Position numbers and translations under genes: made by a program. A stretch of 64,000 nt of DNA, from positions 124,001 to 188,000 of the forward strand of contig NZ_JADPJI010000008.1 of NCBI RefSeq assembly GCF_023073355.1, given 5' to 3'. The notes beneath the pieces are model-generated. The model was not told the DNA's origin and ran no database searches. It was given only the letters and a program-made list of their open reading frames with translations. Positions 52,494 through 61,811 of the stretch are shown piece by piece. The stretch is from Bradyrhizobium sp. 199. GTDB taxonomy: Bacteria; Pseudomonadota; Alphaproteobacteria; Rhizobiales; Xanthobacteraceae. Each line of letters starts with the position of its first letter. Within the stretch, counting starts at the first letter, position 1.

Positions 52494-52498
52494 AGCAA

Positions 52499-53308
52499 TC
52501 AATCCGCAAACTTCGCCGCGCGCTTCTCCAGATTCGATCGCACCGCCTCGGTCTGGTTCGCACTGCCGATCAGCTTCTGCTGCTCGACCGACTCCGCAAG
52601 CAGTGCCGGGCCCGGATCGACCGAGAGATTGTTCAGCAGGCGCTTGGCCGCGCGGATCGCATCGGGGCTCTTGCCGGCGATCTCCCGCGCGGCTTCGAGG
52701 GCGGCGGCGCGCGGGTCGTCGCAGATGCGCGTGGCGAGGCCGTAAGCCAACGCCTCCTGCGCCGAGAAAATGCGGCCGGTGTAGGTGAGATCGCGCAAAA
52801 TATCGTCGCGCACGAGCGAAGCCAGGATCGGCGTGCCCGCCATATCGGGGATGAGGCCCCATTTGATCTCCATCACCGACATCCGTGCGTCCGCCGAGAG
52901 GAATCGCATGTCGGCGCCGAGCGAGAGCTGGAAGCCGCCGCCGAAGGCGACACCGTGCACGGCCGCGATCACAGGCACCGGAAGCTGGCGCCAGCCCCAC
53001 ACCGCCTGTTGCGCAAAGTTGGCCTGGCCGTGCGTCCGCTTGGTGAGATCGCGATTTTCGCCACCCGGAATTCCGTTGCCGCCCTTCTCCTTCATGGCGG
53101 CAAAACGCCCCATGTCGAGTCCGGCGCAGAAGGCGCGGCCCTCGCCCGACAGCACGACCACGCGCACGCCTTTTTCCTTCGAAAGCCGCTCGGTTGCGGC
53201 AACAAGGGCCTCGAACATGGCCTGATCGAGCGCATTCATCTTGTCCGCGCGCACCAAGCGCACGTCGGCGACGCCTTCCGAGATCGAGATCGAGACGCGC
53301 TCTTCCAT
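52499..53308 (-). CDS. Enoyl-CoA hydratase/isomerase (crotonase) family protein
   Basis: 269 residues. Oxyanion-hole segments are GEGRAFCAGLDMGRF and HGVAFGGGFQLSLGADMRF. At the usual Glu positions I see MEIKWGLIPDMAGTPIL, which carries a Glu earlier than in typical hydratases and an Asp in the second site, so isomerase or another crotonase chemistry is possible. Same strand as the acyl-CoA synthetase, divergent from the dienoyl-CoA-reductase-like gene. Confidence 0.9.
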   Translation of the reverse strand: MEERVSISISEGVADVRLVRADKMNALDQAMFEALVAATERLSKEKGVRVVVLSGEGRAFCAGLDMGRFAAMKEKGGNGIPGGENRDLTKRTHGQANFAQQAVWGWRQLPVPVIAAVHGVAFGGGFQLSLGADMRFLSADARMSVMEIKWGLIPDMAGTPILASLVRDDILRDLTYTGRIFSAQEALAYGLATRICDDPRAAALEAAREIAGKSPDAIRAAKRLLNNLSVDPGPALLAESVEQQKLIGSANQTEAVRSNLEKRAAKFAD

Positions 53309-53425
53309 GGACGAATTCTCCCCTAAGTTCTTGCCTGTTCTTGTTCAGTGCCGCTTTACAGGACGACGGCGGCCGGATTTAGTCAATCGATCAATTAACC
53401 GACAATCGCGACAGGGGAAACAGCC

Positions 53426-54298
53426 ATGTTCAAGGAAAATCTTCTGACGGGACGGCGCATCCTCGTGACCGGCGGCGGCACGGGTCTTGGCAGGTCGATG
53501 GCGGCGCGCTTCCTCCAGCTCGGCGCCGAGGTGCACATCTGCGGCCGCCGCAAGATCGTGTGCGACGAGACCGCGACCGAGCTGATGGCCGAGTATGGCG
53601 GCCGCGTCACCAGCCACGGCGTCGACATCCGCAACGCGCTCGCGGTCGAGGAGATGGTGGAGACCATCTTTCGCGACGCGCCGCTGACCGACCTCATCAA
53701 CAATGCCGCCGGCAATTTCATCTCGCGCAGCGAGGAGCTGTCGCCGCGCGGCTTCGACGCCGTCGCCAACATCGTCATGCACGGCACGTTCTACGTGACG
53801 CAGGCGATCGGCAAGCGCTGGATCGCGTTGAAGCAGCCCGGCAACGTGGTGTCGATCACCACGACGTGGGTGCGCAACGGCTCGCCTTACGTGGTGCCGT
53901 CGGCGATGAGCAAGTCGGCGATCCATGCGATGACGATGTCTCTCGCCGCCGAATGGGGCCGCTACGGCATCCGGCTCAACACCATCGCGCCCGGCGAAAT
54001 CCCGACCGAGGGCATGAGCAAGCGCATCAAGCCCGGTGACGAGGCGGGCGCGCGAACCAAGGCGATGAACCCGATGGGCCGCGTCGGCACCATGGAGGAA
54101 TTGCAGAACGTCGCGGTGTTCCTGATCTCCGGCGGCTGCGACTGGATCTCCGGCGAGACCATCGCAATGGACGGCGCGCAGGCGCTGGCCATGGGCGGCA
54201 ATTTCTACCAGCTCCGCGACTGGAGCGACGACGACTGGAAGACCGCGCGCGAGAGCATCATGGCGCAGAACGAGAAGGACCGGGCGAAGCGGGGGTGA
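53426..54298 (+). CDS. 2,4-dienoyl-CoA reductase-like SDR
   Basis: 290 residues. Cofactor loop VTGGGTGLGRSMAARFL and NNAAGNFISRSEELSPRGFD. The usual Tyr-x-x-x-Lys is replaced by Ser-x-x-x-Lys in YVVPSAMSKSAIHAM, exactly the pattern of mitochondrial/peroxisomal 2,4-dienoyl-CoA reductase, which also has the NNAAGNFI segment and SLAAEWGRYGIRLN. It would reduce 2,4-dienoyl-CoA with NADPH so that unsaturated acyl chains can enter beta-oxidation. Divergent from the crotonase at 52499-53308. Confidence 0.88.
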   Translation: MFKENLLTGRRILVTGGGTGLGRSMAARFLQLGAEVHICGRRKIVCDETATELMAEYGGRVTSHGVDIRNALAVEEMVETIFRDAPLTDLINNAAGNFISRSEELSPRGFDAVANIVMHGTFYVTQAIGKRWIALKQPGNVVSITTTWVRNGSPYVVPSAMSKSAIHAMTMSLAAEWGRYGIRLNTIAPGEIPTEGMSKRIKPGDEAGARTKAMNPMGRVGTMEELQNVAVFLISGGCDWISGETIAMDGAQALAMGGNFYQLRDWSDDDWKTARESIMAQNEKDRAKRG

Positions 54299-54300
54299 TG

Positions 54301-54488
54301 TCGTGCCCCGGACGCAGCGCAGCGCGCTCGTGGCCGTGCGGAGCATCATCCAGCGCGGCGTGATGCACTGCTGAGCCGGGGCCCAGCACTCTTTAGACGT
54401 GGAGAGAATGGGTCCCGGCTCTGCGCAGCAGCGCACCGAACGATGCTTCGCATCGCGGGGGAGCGCTGCAGCGCGTCCGGGACACGAG
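54301..54488. repeat. Intergenic repeat, CGTGCCCCGGACGCAGCGC family
   Basis: CGTGCCCCGGACGCAGCGC at the left and GCGCGTCCGGGACACGA at the right are inverted ends; internal GGGTCCCGGCTCTGCGCAGCA. It is the longest copy in the window, directly after the dienoyl-CoA-reductase-like gene. Confidence 0.75.
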
Positions 54489-54570
54489 GCATGGTTTCCC
54501 CTCCCCCGTATTGTCTTTGCCCGCGGATGACGCCACACTCGCGGCATAAGAAAACGCCTGCGGGAGAAAC

Positions 54571-56148
54571 ATGACCACACAGCCACTGGCGAATCTCGCC
54601 GACATGGTGCGCGAGCGTGCGACGAGCCGCGGCAACGCGATCGCCTTTGAGTTCGAAGGCCGCGTCACCAGCTTTGCCGAGTTTGACGCCAAGACCAATC
54701 GCGTCGCCAATGCGCTTCGCGCAATGGGCGTGAGACACGGCGAGCGCATCGCCTATCTCGGCAAGAACAGCGACCTCTATTTCGAGCTCTTGATGGGCGC
54801 GATGAAGGCCGGCGTCGTGATGGCGCCGGTGAACTGGCGGCTGGCGGGACCCGAGGTCGCGTTCATCGTCGAAGATTGCAAGGCGCCCGTGCTGTTCGCA
54901 GGACCGGAGTTCATCACCCAGGTCCGCCAGATCAAGGACCGGCTGCCGGGCGTGCGCACGATCATCACCACCGAGGGCGGCGCGCCGGAGTGGCAGGATT
55001 TTGCGGCGTGGCGCGATGCGCAGAGCGGCGACGATCCGAAGATGCCGATCGACAGCCGCGACATCGCGATCCAGCTCTACACCTCCGGCACCACGGGCAA
55101 GCCGAAGGGCGCGATGCTGTCGCATGCCAACTTCCTGAACCTGGTGCAATCAGGCAATGTCGAGGACAAGCCGGAGTGGAACCGGTGGTCGACCGACGAC
55201 GTGTCGCTGGTCGCCATGCCGGTGTTCCATATCGGCGGCTCCGGCTGGGGCGTGATGGGCCTCTATCACGGCGCCCGCGGCGTGATCGCGCGCGAATTCG
55301 ACCCGACCAAGGTGCTGGATTTCTTCGAGCAGTCCGGCATCACAAAGCTGTTCATGGTGCCGGCGGCGATGCAGTTCGTGGTGCGGCAGCCGCGCGCTAG
55401 GACCGTGGATTTCTCGCGGCTGAAATACATGCTGTACGGCGCCTCGCCTATTCCGGCGGCGCTGCTGAAGGAGTGCATCGAGGTCTTCAAATGCGGCTTC
55501 GTGCAGATGTACGGCATGACCGAGACGACAGGCACCATCGTCGCGTTGCCGCCGGAGGATCACGTCGAAGGGCTGGAGCGGATGCGCTCTGCCGGAAAGG
55601 CGCTACCCGGCATCGAACTCGCGATCTTGGGCGCCGACGGCAAGCCGCTGCCGCCGCGCCAGGTCGGCGAGATCGCGACGCGCTCGGGCTCCAACATGGC
55701 GGGCTACTGGAATTTGCCTGAGGCGACCGCCGCGACGCTGCGCGGCGACGGCTGGCTGCGCACGGGCGATGCCGGCTACATGGACGAGGACGGCTATCTC
55801 TACATCCACGACCGCATCAAGGACATGATCATCTCCGGCGGCGAGAACATCTATCCCGCCGAGGTCGAGAGTGCGCTGTGCGATCACCCTGACGTCGCCG
55901 AGGCCGCCGTGATCGGCGTGCCCGATGACAAATGGGGCGAGGCGGTGAAGGCCATGGTGGTGATGAAGCCGGGCAAGGAGGCGAGCGCCACCGACATCAT
56001 CAACTTCACCCGCGAGCGCATCGCCGGCTACAAGGCGCCGAAGAGCGTGGAGTTCCTGCCGGCGCTGCCGAGGAATCCGTCAGGGAAGATTTTGCGGCGG
56101 CAATTGAGGGAGCCGTATTGGGCGGGGAAGGACCGGCGGGTGAATTGA
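54571..56148 (+). CDS. Acyl-CoA synthetase (long-chain-fatty-acid--CoA-ligase type)
   Basis: 525 residues. ATP loop IQLYTSGTTGKPKGAMLSH, FVQMYGMTETTG, C-terminal DRIKDMIISGGENIYPAEVE and LPRNPSGKILRRQLREP with the adenylation Lys. CGGGAGAAAC precedes the ATG. It lies on the same strand as the dienoyl-CoA-reductase-like SDR and may activate the same acid; the repeat between them does not rule out co-transcription. Confidence 0.93.
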   Translation: MTTQPLANLADMVRERATSRGNAIAFEFEGRVTSFAEFDAKTNRVANALRAMGVRHGERIAYLGKNSDLYFELLMGAMKAGVVMAPVNWRLAGPEVAFIVEDCKAPVLFAGPEFITQVRQIKDRLPGVRTIITTEGGAPEWQDFAAWRDAQSGDDPKMPIDSRDIAIQLYTSGTTGKPKGAMLSHANFLNLVQSGNVEDKPEWNRWSTDDVSLVAMPVFHIGGSGWGVMGLYHGARGVIAREFDPTKVLDFFEQSGITKLFMVPAAMQFVVRQPRARTVDFSRLKYMLYGASPIPAALLKECIEVFKCGFVQMYGMTETTGTIVALPPEDHVEGLERMRSAGKALPGIELAILGADGKPLPPRQVGEIATRSGSNMAGYWNLPEATAATLRGDGWLRTGDAGYMDEDGYLYIHDRIKDMIISGGENIYPAEVESALCDHPDVAEAAVIGVPDDKWGEAVKAMVVMKPGKEASATDIINFTRERIAGYKAPKSVEFLPALPRNPSGKILRRQLREPYWAGKDRRVN

Positions 56149-56150
56149 TC

Positions 56151-56318
56151 GTCATTGCGAGGAGCGAAGCGAGAAGCAATCCAGACTGTTCTCAGCGGAA
56201 AGACTCTGGATTGTTTCGCTGCGCTCGCAGTGACGGTGTGGAGGCAGACACGCGCCTGTCTCCGCCGTCATTGCGAGGAGCCCTCGCGACGAAGCAATCC
56301 AGACTACCTCGCAACGTC
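56151..56318. repeat. Tandem palindromic repeat, CATTGCGAG...GAAGCAATCCAG family
   Basis: One complete hairpin unit (CATTGCGAGGAGCGAAGC...GCGCTCGCAGTGACGG) is followed by a second half-unit (GTCATTGCGAGGAGCCCTCG). It fills the convergent gap between the acyl-CoA ligase and the acyl-CoA dehydrogenase. Confidence 0.8.
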
Positions 56319-56321
56319 AGT

Positions 56322-57596
56322 CTAGTGCTTCCCCGGCCCCATATAGCCGAACAGGAACCCCGCCACTTTCCGCATCTGGATCTCCTCGCTGCCTTCGGTG
56401 ATGCGGTAGCGGCGGTGGTGGCGATAGATGTGCTCGAACGGCTTGTGGCGTGAATAGCCCATGCCGCCATGGACCTGCATGGCGCGATCGGCGGATTCGC
56501 AGCAGAGCCGGTTTGCCCAATAGTTGCACATGGAAACGCGGTCGGAGAGCGTGCGCTCGACCTGCTCCTCGGTCAGCTGATCCATCTCCCAGGCGGTCTT
56601 GCGGATCAGCAGGCGCAGCATCTCGGCCTGCGTCGCGAGTTCGACCAGCGGAAACTGGATCGCCTGGTTCTCGGCGAGCGCCCGGCCGAACGGCTTTCGC
56701 TCGCGCGCATATTTCACACTCTCGTTGATGCAGTAGACCGCCGCGCCGAGCGAGCTTGCGGCCTGGCGGATACGGTTCTGATGCACAAAACACTGCGCCA
56801 GCGACAGGCCCCGACCGACCTCGCCGAACAGCGCATCATCAGGCACGAACACGTCAGTCAAACTGACGCGGGGATGGTCGGTCGGCATGTTGAAGGTCCA
56901 CATGTACTCTTCAATCTTGACGCCATGGCTCTTGGCCGGCACCAGGAAGCAGGTGATGCCGCGGGCATCGCCGTCATTACCGCCAGTGCGCGCGAACAGC
57001 GCGCAGTGGGTGGCGACGTGCATGCCGGTGGTCCACATCTTCTCGCCGTTGATGATCCAGCCCTTGACGTTGTCGCGGGTCGCCGGCACCGCGCGCGTCT
57101 CCATGTGGGTGGCGTCCGAGCCGTGATGCGGTTCGGTGAGGCCAAAGGTGATGCGATACTTGCCCTTGATCGAGCCGTCGATCATCGCCTTCTGGTCGTC
57201 GCGGCCGTAGCGGTCGAGCATGGTGACGACGGGGAAATTGCCGACGACCGAATGCTCGTTCTGAAGATCGTTGTGCAGGCCGAGACCCTTCGCGGCAAAA
57301 TGCTCGCGGATCACCGCCATCCAGAGATTGGAGCCGTCCTTGCCGCCATACTGCTTCGGCACCGGAAAGCGGAGGTGGCCGGCGGCGTCCGCGAGGTCCT
57401 TGGCTTTGCGCAGCAGCGCCTCCCATTCGTGCCGCGGCAGGCCGCCATTCTCGAAATCCGTGCGCGCCCATTCGCGGCGATGATCGAAGAAGCGGATATT
57501 GTCGTCGGCTTCTTCGAGCGGCTTGATCTCGCGTTCGATGAATCGGTCGAGCTCTTCGAGATAGGCGACGAGGTCGGCAGGCAGTGAGAAATCCAA
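56322..57596 (-). CDS. Acyl-CoA dehydrogenase
   Basis: 424 residues, FAD-dependent. Central FAD/substrate segment TFGLTEPHHGSDATHMETRA, NGEKMWTTGMHVATHCALF, and C-terminal MQVHGGMGYSRHKPFEHIYR with SEEIQ. It introduces the 2,3 double bond into an acyl-CoA. The start is TTG (LDFSLPADL) with GGGAGAG upstream. It diverges from the enoyl-CoA hydratase at 57810. Confidence 0.93.
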   Translation of the reverse strand: MDFSLPADLVAYLEELDRFIEREIKPLEEADDNIRFFDHRREWARTDFENGGLPRHEWEALLRKAKDLADAAGHLRFPVPKQYGGKDGSNLWMAVIREHFAAKGLGLHNDLQNEHSVVGNFPVVTMLDRYGRDDQKAMIDGSIKGKYRITFGLTEPHHGSDATHMETRAVPATRDNVKGWIINGEKMWTTGMHVATHCALFARTGGNDGDARGITCFLVPAKSHGVKIEEYMWTFNMPTDHPRVSLTDVFVPDDALFGEVGRGLSLAQCFVHQNRIRQAASSLGAAVYCINESVKYARERKPFGRALAENQAIQFPLVELATQAEMLRLLIRKTAWEMDQLTEEQVERTLSDRVSMCNYWANRLCCESADRAMQVHGGMGYSRHKPFEHIYRHHRRYRITEGSEEIQMRKVAGFLFGYMGPGKH

Positions 57597-57809
57597 GGGT
57601 TCTCTCCCGGAATGATTTTATCGTTTTGCGTTAAGGCGCTAGGCGCGTTCTTGCTTCGCATGATTAAGCGGAGAAGAGCGCATTCAAGTCAAGCAAGGCG
57701 AGCCGTGCCAGACGTGCAAGGCGCACCAGCGCAATTCGATGGTGCTCGAGCAGGGCGGCGCGCTACTATGCCGGCAATATTCCTTCCCAAGAAAATGCGG
57801 GAGCGCGCG

Positions 57810-58589
57810 ATGGAGCTGAAATTTTCCAAGGTGGAACGCAAAGGGCCGATCACAATCGTCACGCTGTCGCGCCCCGAGGTCTACAACGCGCTGCATACAG
57901 ATGCGCATTTCGAGCTGCAAAAGGTGTTCGACGATTTCTCCGCGGATCCCGAGCAGTGGATCGCGATCGTCACCGGCGCGGGCGACAAGGCGTTCTGCGC
58001 CGGCAACGATCTGAAGTGGCAGGCGGCGGGCGGCAAGCGCGGCTGGGACAAGGGCGGCTTTGCCGGCCTCACCGCGCGCTTCGACTGCGACAAGCCGATC
58101 ATCGCCGCCGTGAACGGCGTCGCCATGGGCGGCGGCTTCGAGATCGCGCTCGCCTGCGACCTCATCATCGCCTCGGACAACGCGACCTTCGCCCTGCCCG
58201 AGCCGCGCGTCGGCCTCGCCGCGCTCGCCGGCGGCCTGCACCGGCTGCCGCGGCAGATCGGGCTCAAGCGCGCCATGGGCATGATCCTGACCGCACGCCA
58301 TGTCAGCGCCAAGGAGGGCCACGAGCTCGGCTTCGTCAACGAGGTGGTGCCGCAGGGCGAAGCGCTCACCGCCGCGCTGCGCTGGGCCGAGATGATCAGC
58401 AAGAACTCGCCGATGTCGATCCGGGCGTCGAAGCAGGCGACTCAGAAGGGGCTTGGCGTCTCGCTGGAGCAGGCGATCGACGAGCAGCGCGAGTATCCCG
58501 CGGTAAAGGCTATGGTGGCCTCGCAGGACTACATCGAGGGACCGAAGGCGTTTTCGGAGAAGCGGCCGCCGAAATGGGTAGGGAAGTAG
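57810..58589 (+). CDS. Enoyl-CoA hydratase/isomerase family protein
   Basis: 259 residues. Oxyanion segments GAGDKAFCAGNDLKW and NGVAMGGGFEIALACDLI, followed by FALPEPRVGLAALAGGLHRLPR with the first catalytic Glu near residue 131. The second-Glu position reads GLAALAGG, so one catalytic Glu seems to be replaced, which argues for isomerase-like or altered chemistry. The ATG at 57810 with GGAG upstream is preferred over one five codons earlier. Confidence 0.9.
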   Translation: MELKFSKVERKGPITIVTLSRPEVYNALHTDAHFELQKVFDDFSADPEQWIAIVTGAGDKAFCAGNDLKWQAAGGKRGWDKGGFAGLTARFDCDKPIIAAVNGVAMGGGFEIALACDLIIASDNATFALPEPRVGLAALAGGLHRLPRQIGLKRAMGMILTARHVSAKEGHELGFVNEVVPQGEALTAALRWAEMISKNSPMSIRASKQATQKGLGVSLEQAIDEQREYPAVKAMVASQDYIEGPKAFSEKRPPKWVGK

Positions 58590-58600
58590 ACTGTTTCCTC

Positions 58601-58688
58601 GTCGTTGCGAGCGTAGCGAAGCAATCCAGATCGCCTCCGCATTAGGTAGTCTGGATTGCTTCGTCGCAAGGGCTTCTCGCAATGACGG
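58601..58688. repeat. Palindromic repeat, CGTTGCGAG...GAAGCAATCCAG family
   Basis: GTCGTTGCGAGCGTAGCGAAGCAATCCAGA is mirrored by TCTGGATTGCTTCGTCGCAAG...GCAATGACGG. Convergent gap between the crotonase and the DUF6285 gene. Confidence 0.8.
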
Positions 58689-58696
58689 GGAGAGGC

Positions 58697-59074
58697 CTAC
58701 CCGCCCGGCCCCAACTCCCGCTTGTAGGACGCGTAGTTCGGCTGGTCGACTGCGAGCTTGTCCATCGTGGTCGCCCACAGATGCTCGGCGAGGCCCGGGG
58801 TTGCGAGGTCGACCTCGCCTTTCGCTATTCGCTCGGCGAGCACGAGATTGAGCTCGGTGACAGAGCCGTCCATACCAAGCAGTGCACGCAGGCGCTCCAC
58901 CTCCCTGGCATCACTCCCCGCCTCCCGCGTCAGCTGCCGCGTCACGAGGTCGAGGATGTTGATGGCGACGCGCAGCTTGAAGGCCTCGTGGCCGGAGATC
59001 AGCGGCGTGATGTCGTTGCGGAGGAAGTCGGCGACTGACTTGGTCAGCTCGACCGGGGTCGGCTCGTCCTGCAT
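58697..59074 (-). CDS. DUF6285 protein, partner of the phosphotransferase
   Basis: 125 residues, mostly helical (VELTKSVADFLRNDITPLIS, FKLRVAINILDLVTRQL). Members occur right after an aminoglycoside-phosphotransferase-fold gene next to acyl-CoA dehydrogenases, as here (3-bp gap). Function unknown; it is likely an accessory to that protein. Confidence 0.85.
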   Translation of the reverse strand: MQDEPTPVELTKSVADFLRNDITPLISGHEAFKLRVAINILDLVTRQLTREAGSDAREVERLRALLGMDGSVTELNLVLAERIAKGEVDLATPGLAEHLWATTMDKLAVDQPNYASYKRELGPGG

Positions 59075-59077
59075 GTG

Positions 59078-60064
59078 TCAACTCCCGCGCGGGGCCACGA
59101 GCCGCAACAGATCGATTTCGGTCTCGGAGGCGCGGCGGCCGATCATGGCGCGCTCCATGGAATGGTCGGGGCCCTCGCGGAATCGTTGCATCATGCCGCC
59201 GCACATGATGCCCCAGCGCAGCGTGCCCATCACTTCCCAGAATTTGACGCGCGCCGGATCGACCTTGCGCCCCACGGCTTCATAGCCGGCGAACAGTTCC
59301 TCACGCGAGCCAAATCCGCCGACCGGCTTGTCGATCTCGCCGAAACGCCAGGAATTGACGCAGACCCAGCCGAGATCCTCCATTGGGTCGCCGAGATGGG
59401 CGAGTTCCCAGTCGAGCACGGCGCGCACGCCGTCGGCGCCGATGATGAGATTACCGTTGCGGAAATCGCCGTGCACCAGCGTGGTCTCGCCCGACGGGCC
59501 GGGATCGCGATCGCGCAGCCAGCGCAGCGCCAGCTCAAACACCGGCTTGGGCCAATTCAGGCTGCGATAATCGCGCTCGAACTCGGCGATCTCCTGAGTT
59601 GCCCCTCGGCTGCGCAGCTCCGGCAGCTTGTCCTTTGGCAGTCGATGCAGGCCAGCGAGAATGCCGCCGATCTGCCGCGCGAGTTGCGGCCGCGCCGCCG
59701 CATATTCGTCATCGCGAAGAATCTTGCGCGCGATGGTCTCGCCTTCGACCCGCTGCATGATGAAGCCAGTGCCGAGGTCATCCTCCGGCACCAGCACATG
59801 CATCACGCGCGGCGAGGGCAATCCCGCCTCGAAGGCGCGTTGCATCAGCTGCGCCTCAGCGCCAAGGCCTGCCGCGCGGCTTGGCGCCGCGCCATAGCCT
59901 TTCGGCGAGCGGCGCAGGATCGCGCCGATCGGCCCGCCGGGATGCACGATATCGAAGCGCCAGGTTTCCTGGCTGGCGCCGCCGGACAGTTTTGCCGCGC
60001 CGGTGACGCCGGTCGCCCCCTTGCACCAGCGCTGAACGCTACGCGAAAGCTCCGCCTCGATCAT
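59078..60064 (-). CDS. Aminoglycoside-phosphotransferase-fold family protein
   Basis: 328 residues of the APH/choline-kinase fold. N-lobe KLSGGASQETWRFDI; catalytic loop LVHGDFRNGNLIIGADG with Asp; metal Asp in AVLDWELAHLGDPMEDLGW. Members of this subgroup sit beside acyl-CoA dehydrogenases (ACAD10/11-like), where the kinase-fold partner phosphorylates a 4-hydroxyacyl-CoA so it can be converted to a normal beta-oxidation intermediate. That role is inference. ATGA overlap (60061-60064) with the upstream crotonase. Confidence 0.9.
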   Translation of the reverse strand: MIEAELSRSVQRWCKGATGVTGAAKLSGGASQETWRFDIVHPGGPIGAILRRSPKGYGAAPSRAAGLGAEAQLMQRAFEAGLPSPRVMHVLVPEDDLGTGFIMQRVEGETIARKILRDDEYAAARPQLARQIGGILAGLHRLPKDKLPELRSRGATQEIAEFERDYRSLNWPKPVFELALRWLRDRDPGPSGETTLVHGDFRNGNLIIGADGVRAVLDWELAHLGDPMEDLGWVCVNSWRFGEIDKPVGGFGSREELFAGYEAVGRKVDPARVKFWEVMGTLRWGIMCGGMMQRFREGPDHSMERAMIGRRASETEIDLLRLVAPRGS

Positions 60065-60849
60065 TTGCCTTTGAACTGCGCGGGCCGCTTCTCCAGGAAC
60101 GCGCCGACGCCCTCGCGGAAATCCTGGGTGTCGCCGGCACGGAGCTGGCACTGGAATTCGAGGTTGAGCTGATCCTCGAAGGAATTTTCCGGGCTGTCCC
60201 AGTAGAGCTTGCGGATCAGCGACAGCGCGATTGTCGGCCCGCTGGCGAGATCGCGCGCGAGCTTCATCGCCTCCTCCATCAGCACGCCGTCATCGTGGAC
60301 GCGGTTGACGAGGCCCCATTCCAGCGCCTTCTCGGCCGGCAGCCGCTCGCCCATCAGCGACAATTCGATCGAACGCGCCCGGCCGATGAGGCGCGGCAAC
60401 AGCCAGGTCGAGCCGCAATCCGGCACGAGGCCGATGCGACGGAAGGCCTGAAGGAAGTAAGAGGAACGCGCGCATAAAATCATGTCGCCAAGCAGCGCGA
60501 AGCTCATGCCGGCGCCCGCGGCCGGGCCGTTGACCGCGGTCACGATCGGGCAGTGCAGATTGCGGATGCGACGCAGGAAGGGATGAAAGCCGGTCTCCAG
60601 CGTCAGGCCGGCCTTGGTCTTCTTCGACTGGTTGTTGCGGCCCTGGAGATTTGCACCCGTGCAGAACGCCCGCCCCGCGCCGGTCAAGACGACGCAGCGC
60701 ACCTCGTCCTTCTTCTCCTCGATCGTGTCGAGCGCTTCGGCGAGACCGCCCAGCATGTCCACGGAGACCGCGTTCATCACCTCCTGATGGTCGAGCTTGA
60801 GGATCGCGACCGAACCATCGAAATCGAGCGTGACGTGTTTGAACTGCAT
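60061..60849 (-). CDS. Enoyl-CoA hydratase/isomerase family protein
   Basis: 262 residues. Oxyanion-hole segments GAGRAFCTGANLQG and NGPAAGAGMSFALLGDMIL, followed by AFRRIGLVPDCGSTWLLPRLIG, where the second acid is Asp as in PaaG-type isomerases. Translationally coupled to the phosphotransferase-fold gene by ATGA. A longer upstream frame is rejected because it would run under the divergent SDR. Confidence 0.9.
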   Translation of the reverse strand: MQFKHVTLDFDGSVAILKLDHQEVMNAVSVDMLGGLAEALDTIEEKKDEVRCVVLTGAGRAFCTGANLQGRNNQSKKTKAGLTLETGFHPFLRRIRNLHCPIVTAVNGPAAGAGMSFALLGDMILCARSSYFLQAFRRIGLVPDCGSTWLLPRLIGRARSIELSLMGERLPAEKALEWGLVNRVHDDGVLMEEAMKLARDLASGPTIALSLIRKLYWDSPENSFEDQLNLEFQCQLRAGDTQDFREGVGAFLEKRPAQFKGK

Positions 60850-61027
60850 GGTTTCCTCGTGAGTTGGTCCTAGCGATGTTTCGCAGGCCGGAATTGCTTT
60901 TGCCGGACTGCATATTTGATTTTCGGCGCGGTCTTGTCCATGGTGATCGGAGCATAGCAAGCAATCTTGCGCGCAGCGGCTGATGCGCCGCAGACCAAGA
61001 AGACTCGCCAAAAGCAGGAAACGCGCC

Positions 61028-61807
61028 ATGAACCTTTTCGACCTCACCGGCCGCGCGGCCGTGATCACCGGCGGCAATGGCGGCATCGGGCTCGGCATCG
61101 CGCAGGCGCTCGCCGGCCAGGGCTGCAACGTCTCGATCTGGGGCCGTAATGCCGACAAGAACAAGGCTGCTGCCGCGAGCATGGCAGGGCTTTCAGGCAA
61201 GGTCGACACCCGCGTCTGCGACGTCACCGATCCAGCCTCTGTCACCGCCGCAATGAAGGCGACGCTCGACATTTTCGGCCGGGTCGACGGTTGCTTCGCC
61301 AATGCCGGTATCGGCGGCGGCGGCCGGCGCTCCTTCGTCGAGCGCACCGAGGAGGAATGGCGAACGATGTTCGCGACCAATCTCGACGGCGTATTCCACG
61401 CGTTCCAGGCCGCCGCGCGCCACATGACCGATCGCGCCAACGCCGGCGATCCCTTCGGTCGTCTGGTGGCGACCTCGAGTCTGGCCTCGATCTTCGGCAC
61501 CGCGCGCAACGAACATTATGCCGCTACCAAGGCCGCGATCAACGCGCTGGTGCGCGCGCTCGGCGTCGAGCTGGCGCGCCACGGGGTCACTGCCAATGCG
61601 ATCCTGCCCGGCTGGATCAAGAGCGACATGACATCAGGTCTCATGGCGAACGAGAAGTTCGTCGCCAATGTGATGCCGCGGATTCCGGTGCGGCGCTTCG
61701 GCGAGCCAAGCGATTTCGGCGGCATCGCGGTGTATCTGATGAGCAAGGCGTCGTCGTACCACACGGCGGATACGTTCGTGATCGACGGCGGCTATACGGC
61801 GTTTTGA
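61028..61807 (+). CDS. SDR-family oxidoreductase
   Basis: 259 residues. ITGGNGGIGLGIAQALA cofactor loop, CFANAGIGGGG, and YAATKAAINALVRAL with the catalytic Tyr and Lys; C-terminal FVIDGGYTAF. A classical SDR likely using NAD(P)H. It diverges from the crotonase at 60061. Substrate unknown; a hydroxyacyl-CoA or an alcohol in the same pathway is plausible. Confidence 0.9.
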   Translation: MNLFDLTGRAAVITGGNGGIGLGIAQALAGQGCNVSIWGRNADKNKAAAASMAGLSGKVDTRVCDVTDPASVTAAMKATLDIFGRVDGCFANAGIGGGGRRSFVERTEEEWRTMFATNLDGVFHAFQAAARHMTDRANAGDPFGRLVATSSLASIFGTARNEHYAATKAAINALVRALGVELARHGVTANAILPGWIKSDMTSGLMANEKFVANVMPRIPVRRFGEPSDFGGIAVYLMSKASSYHTADTFVIDGGYTAF

Positions 61808-61811
61808 TCTC

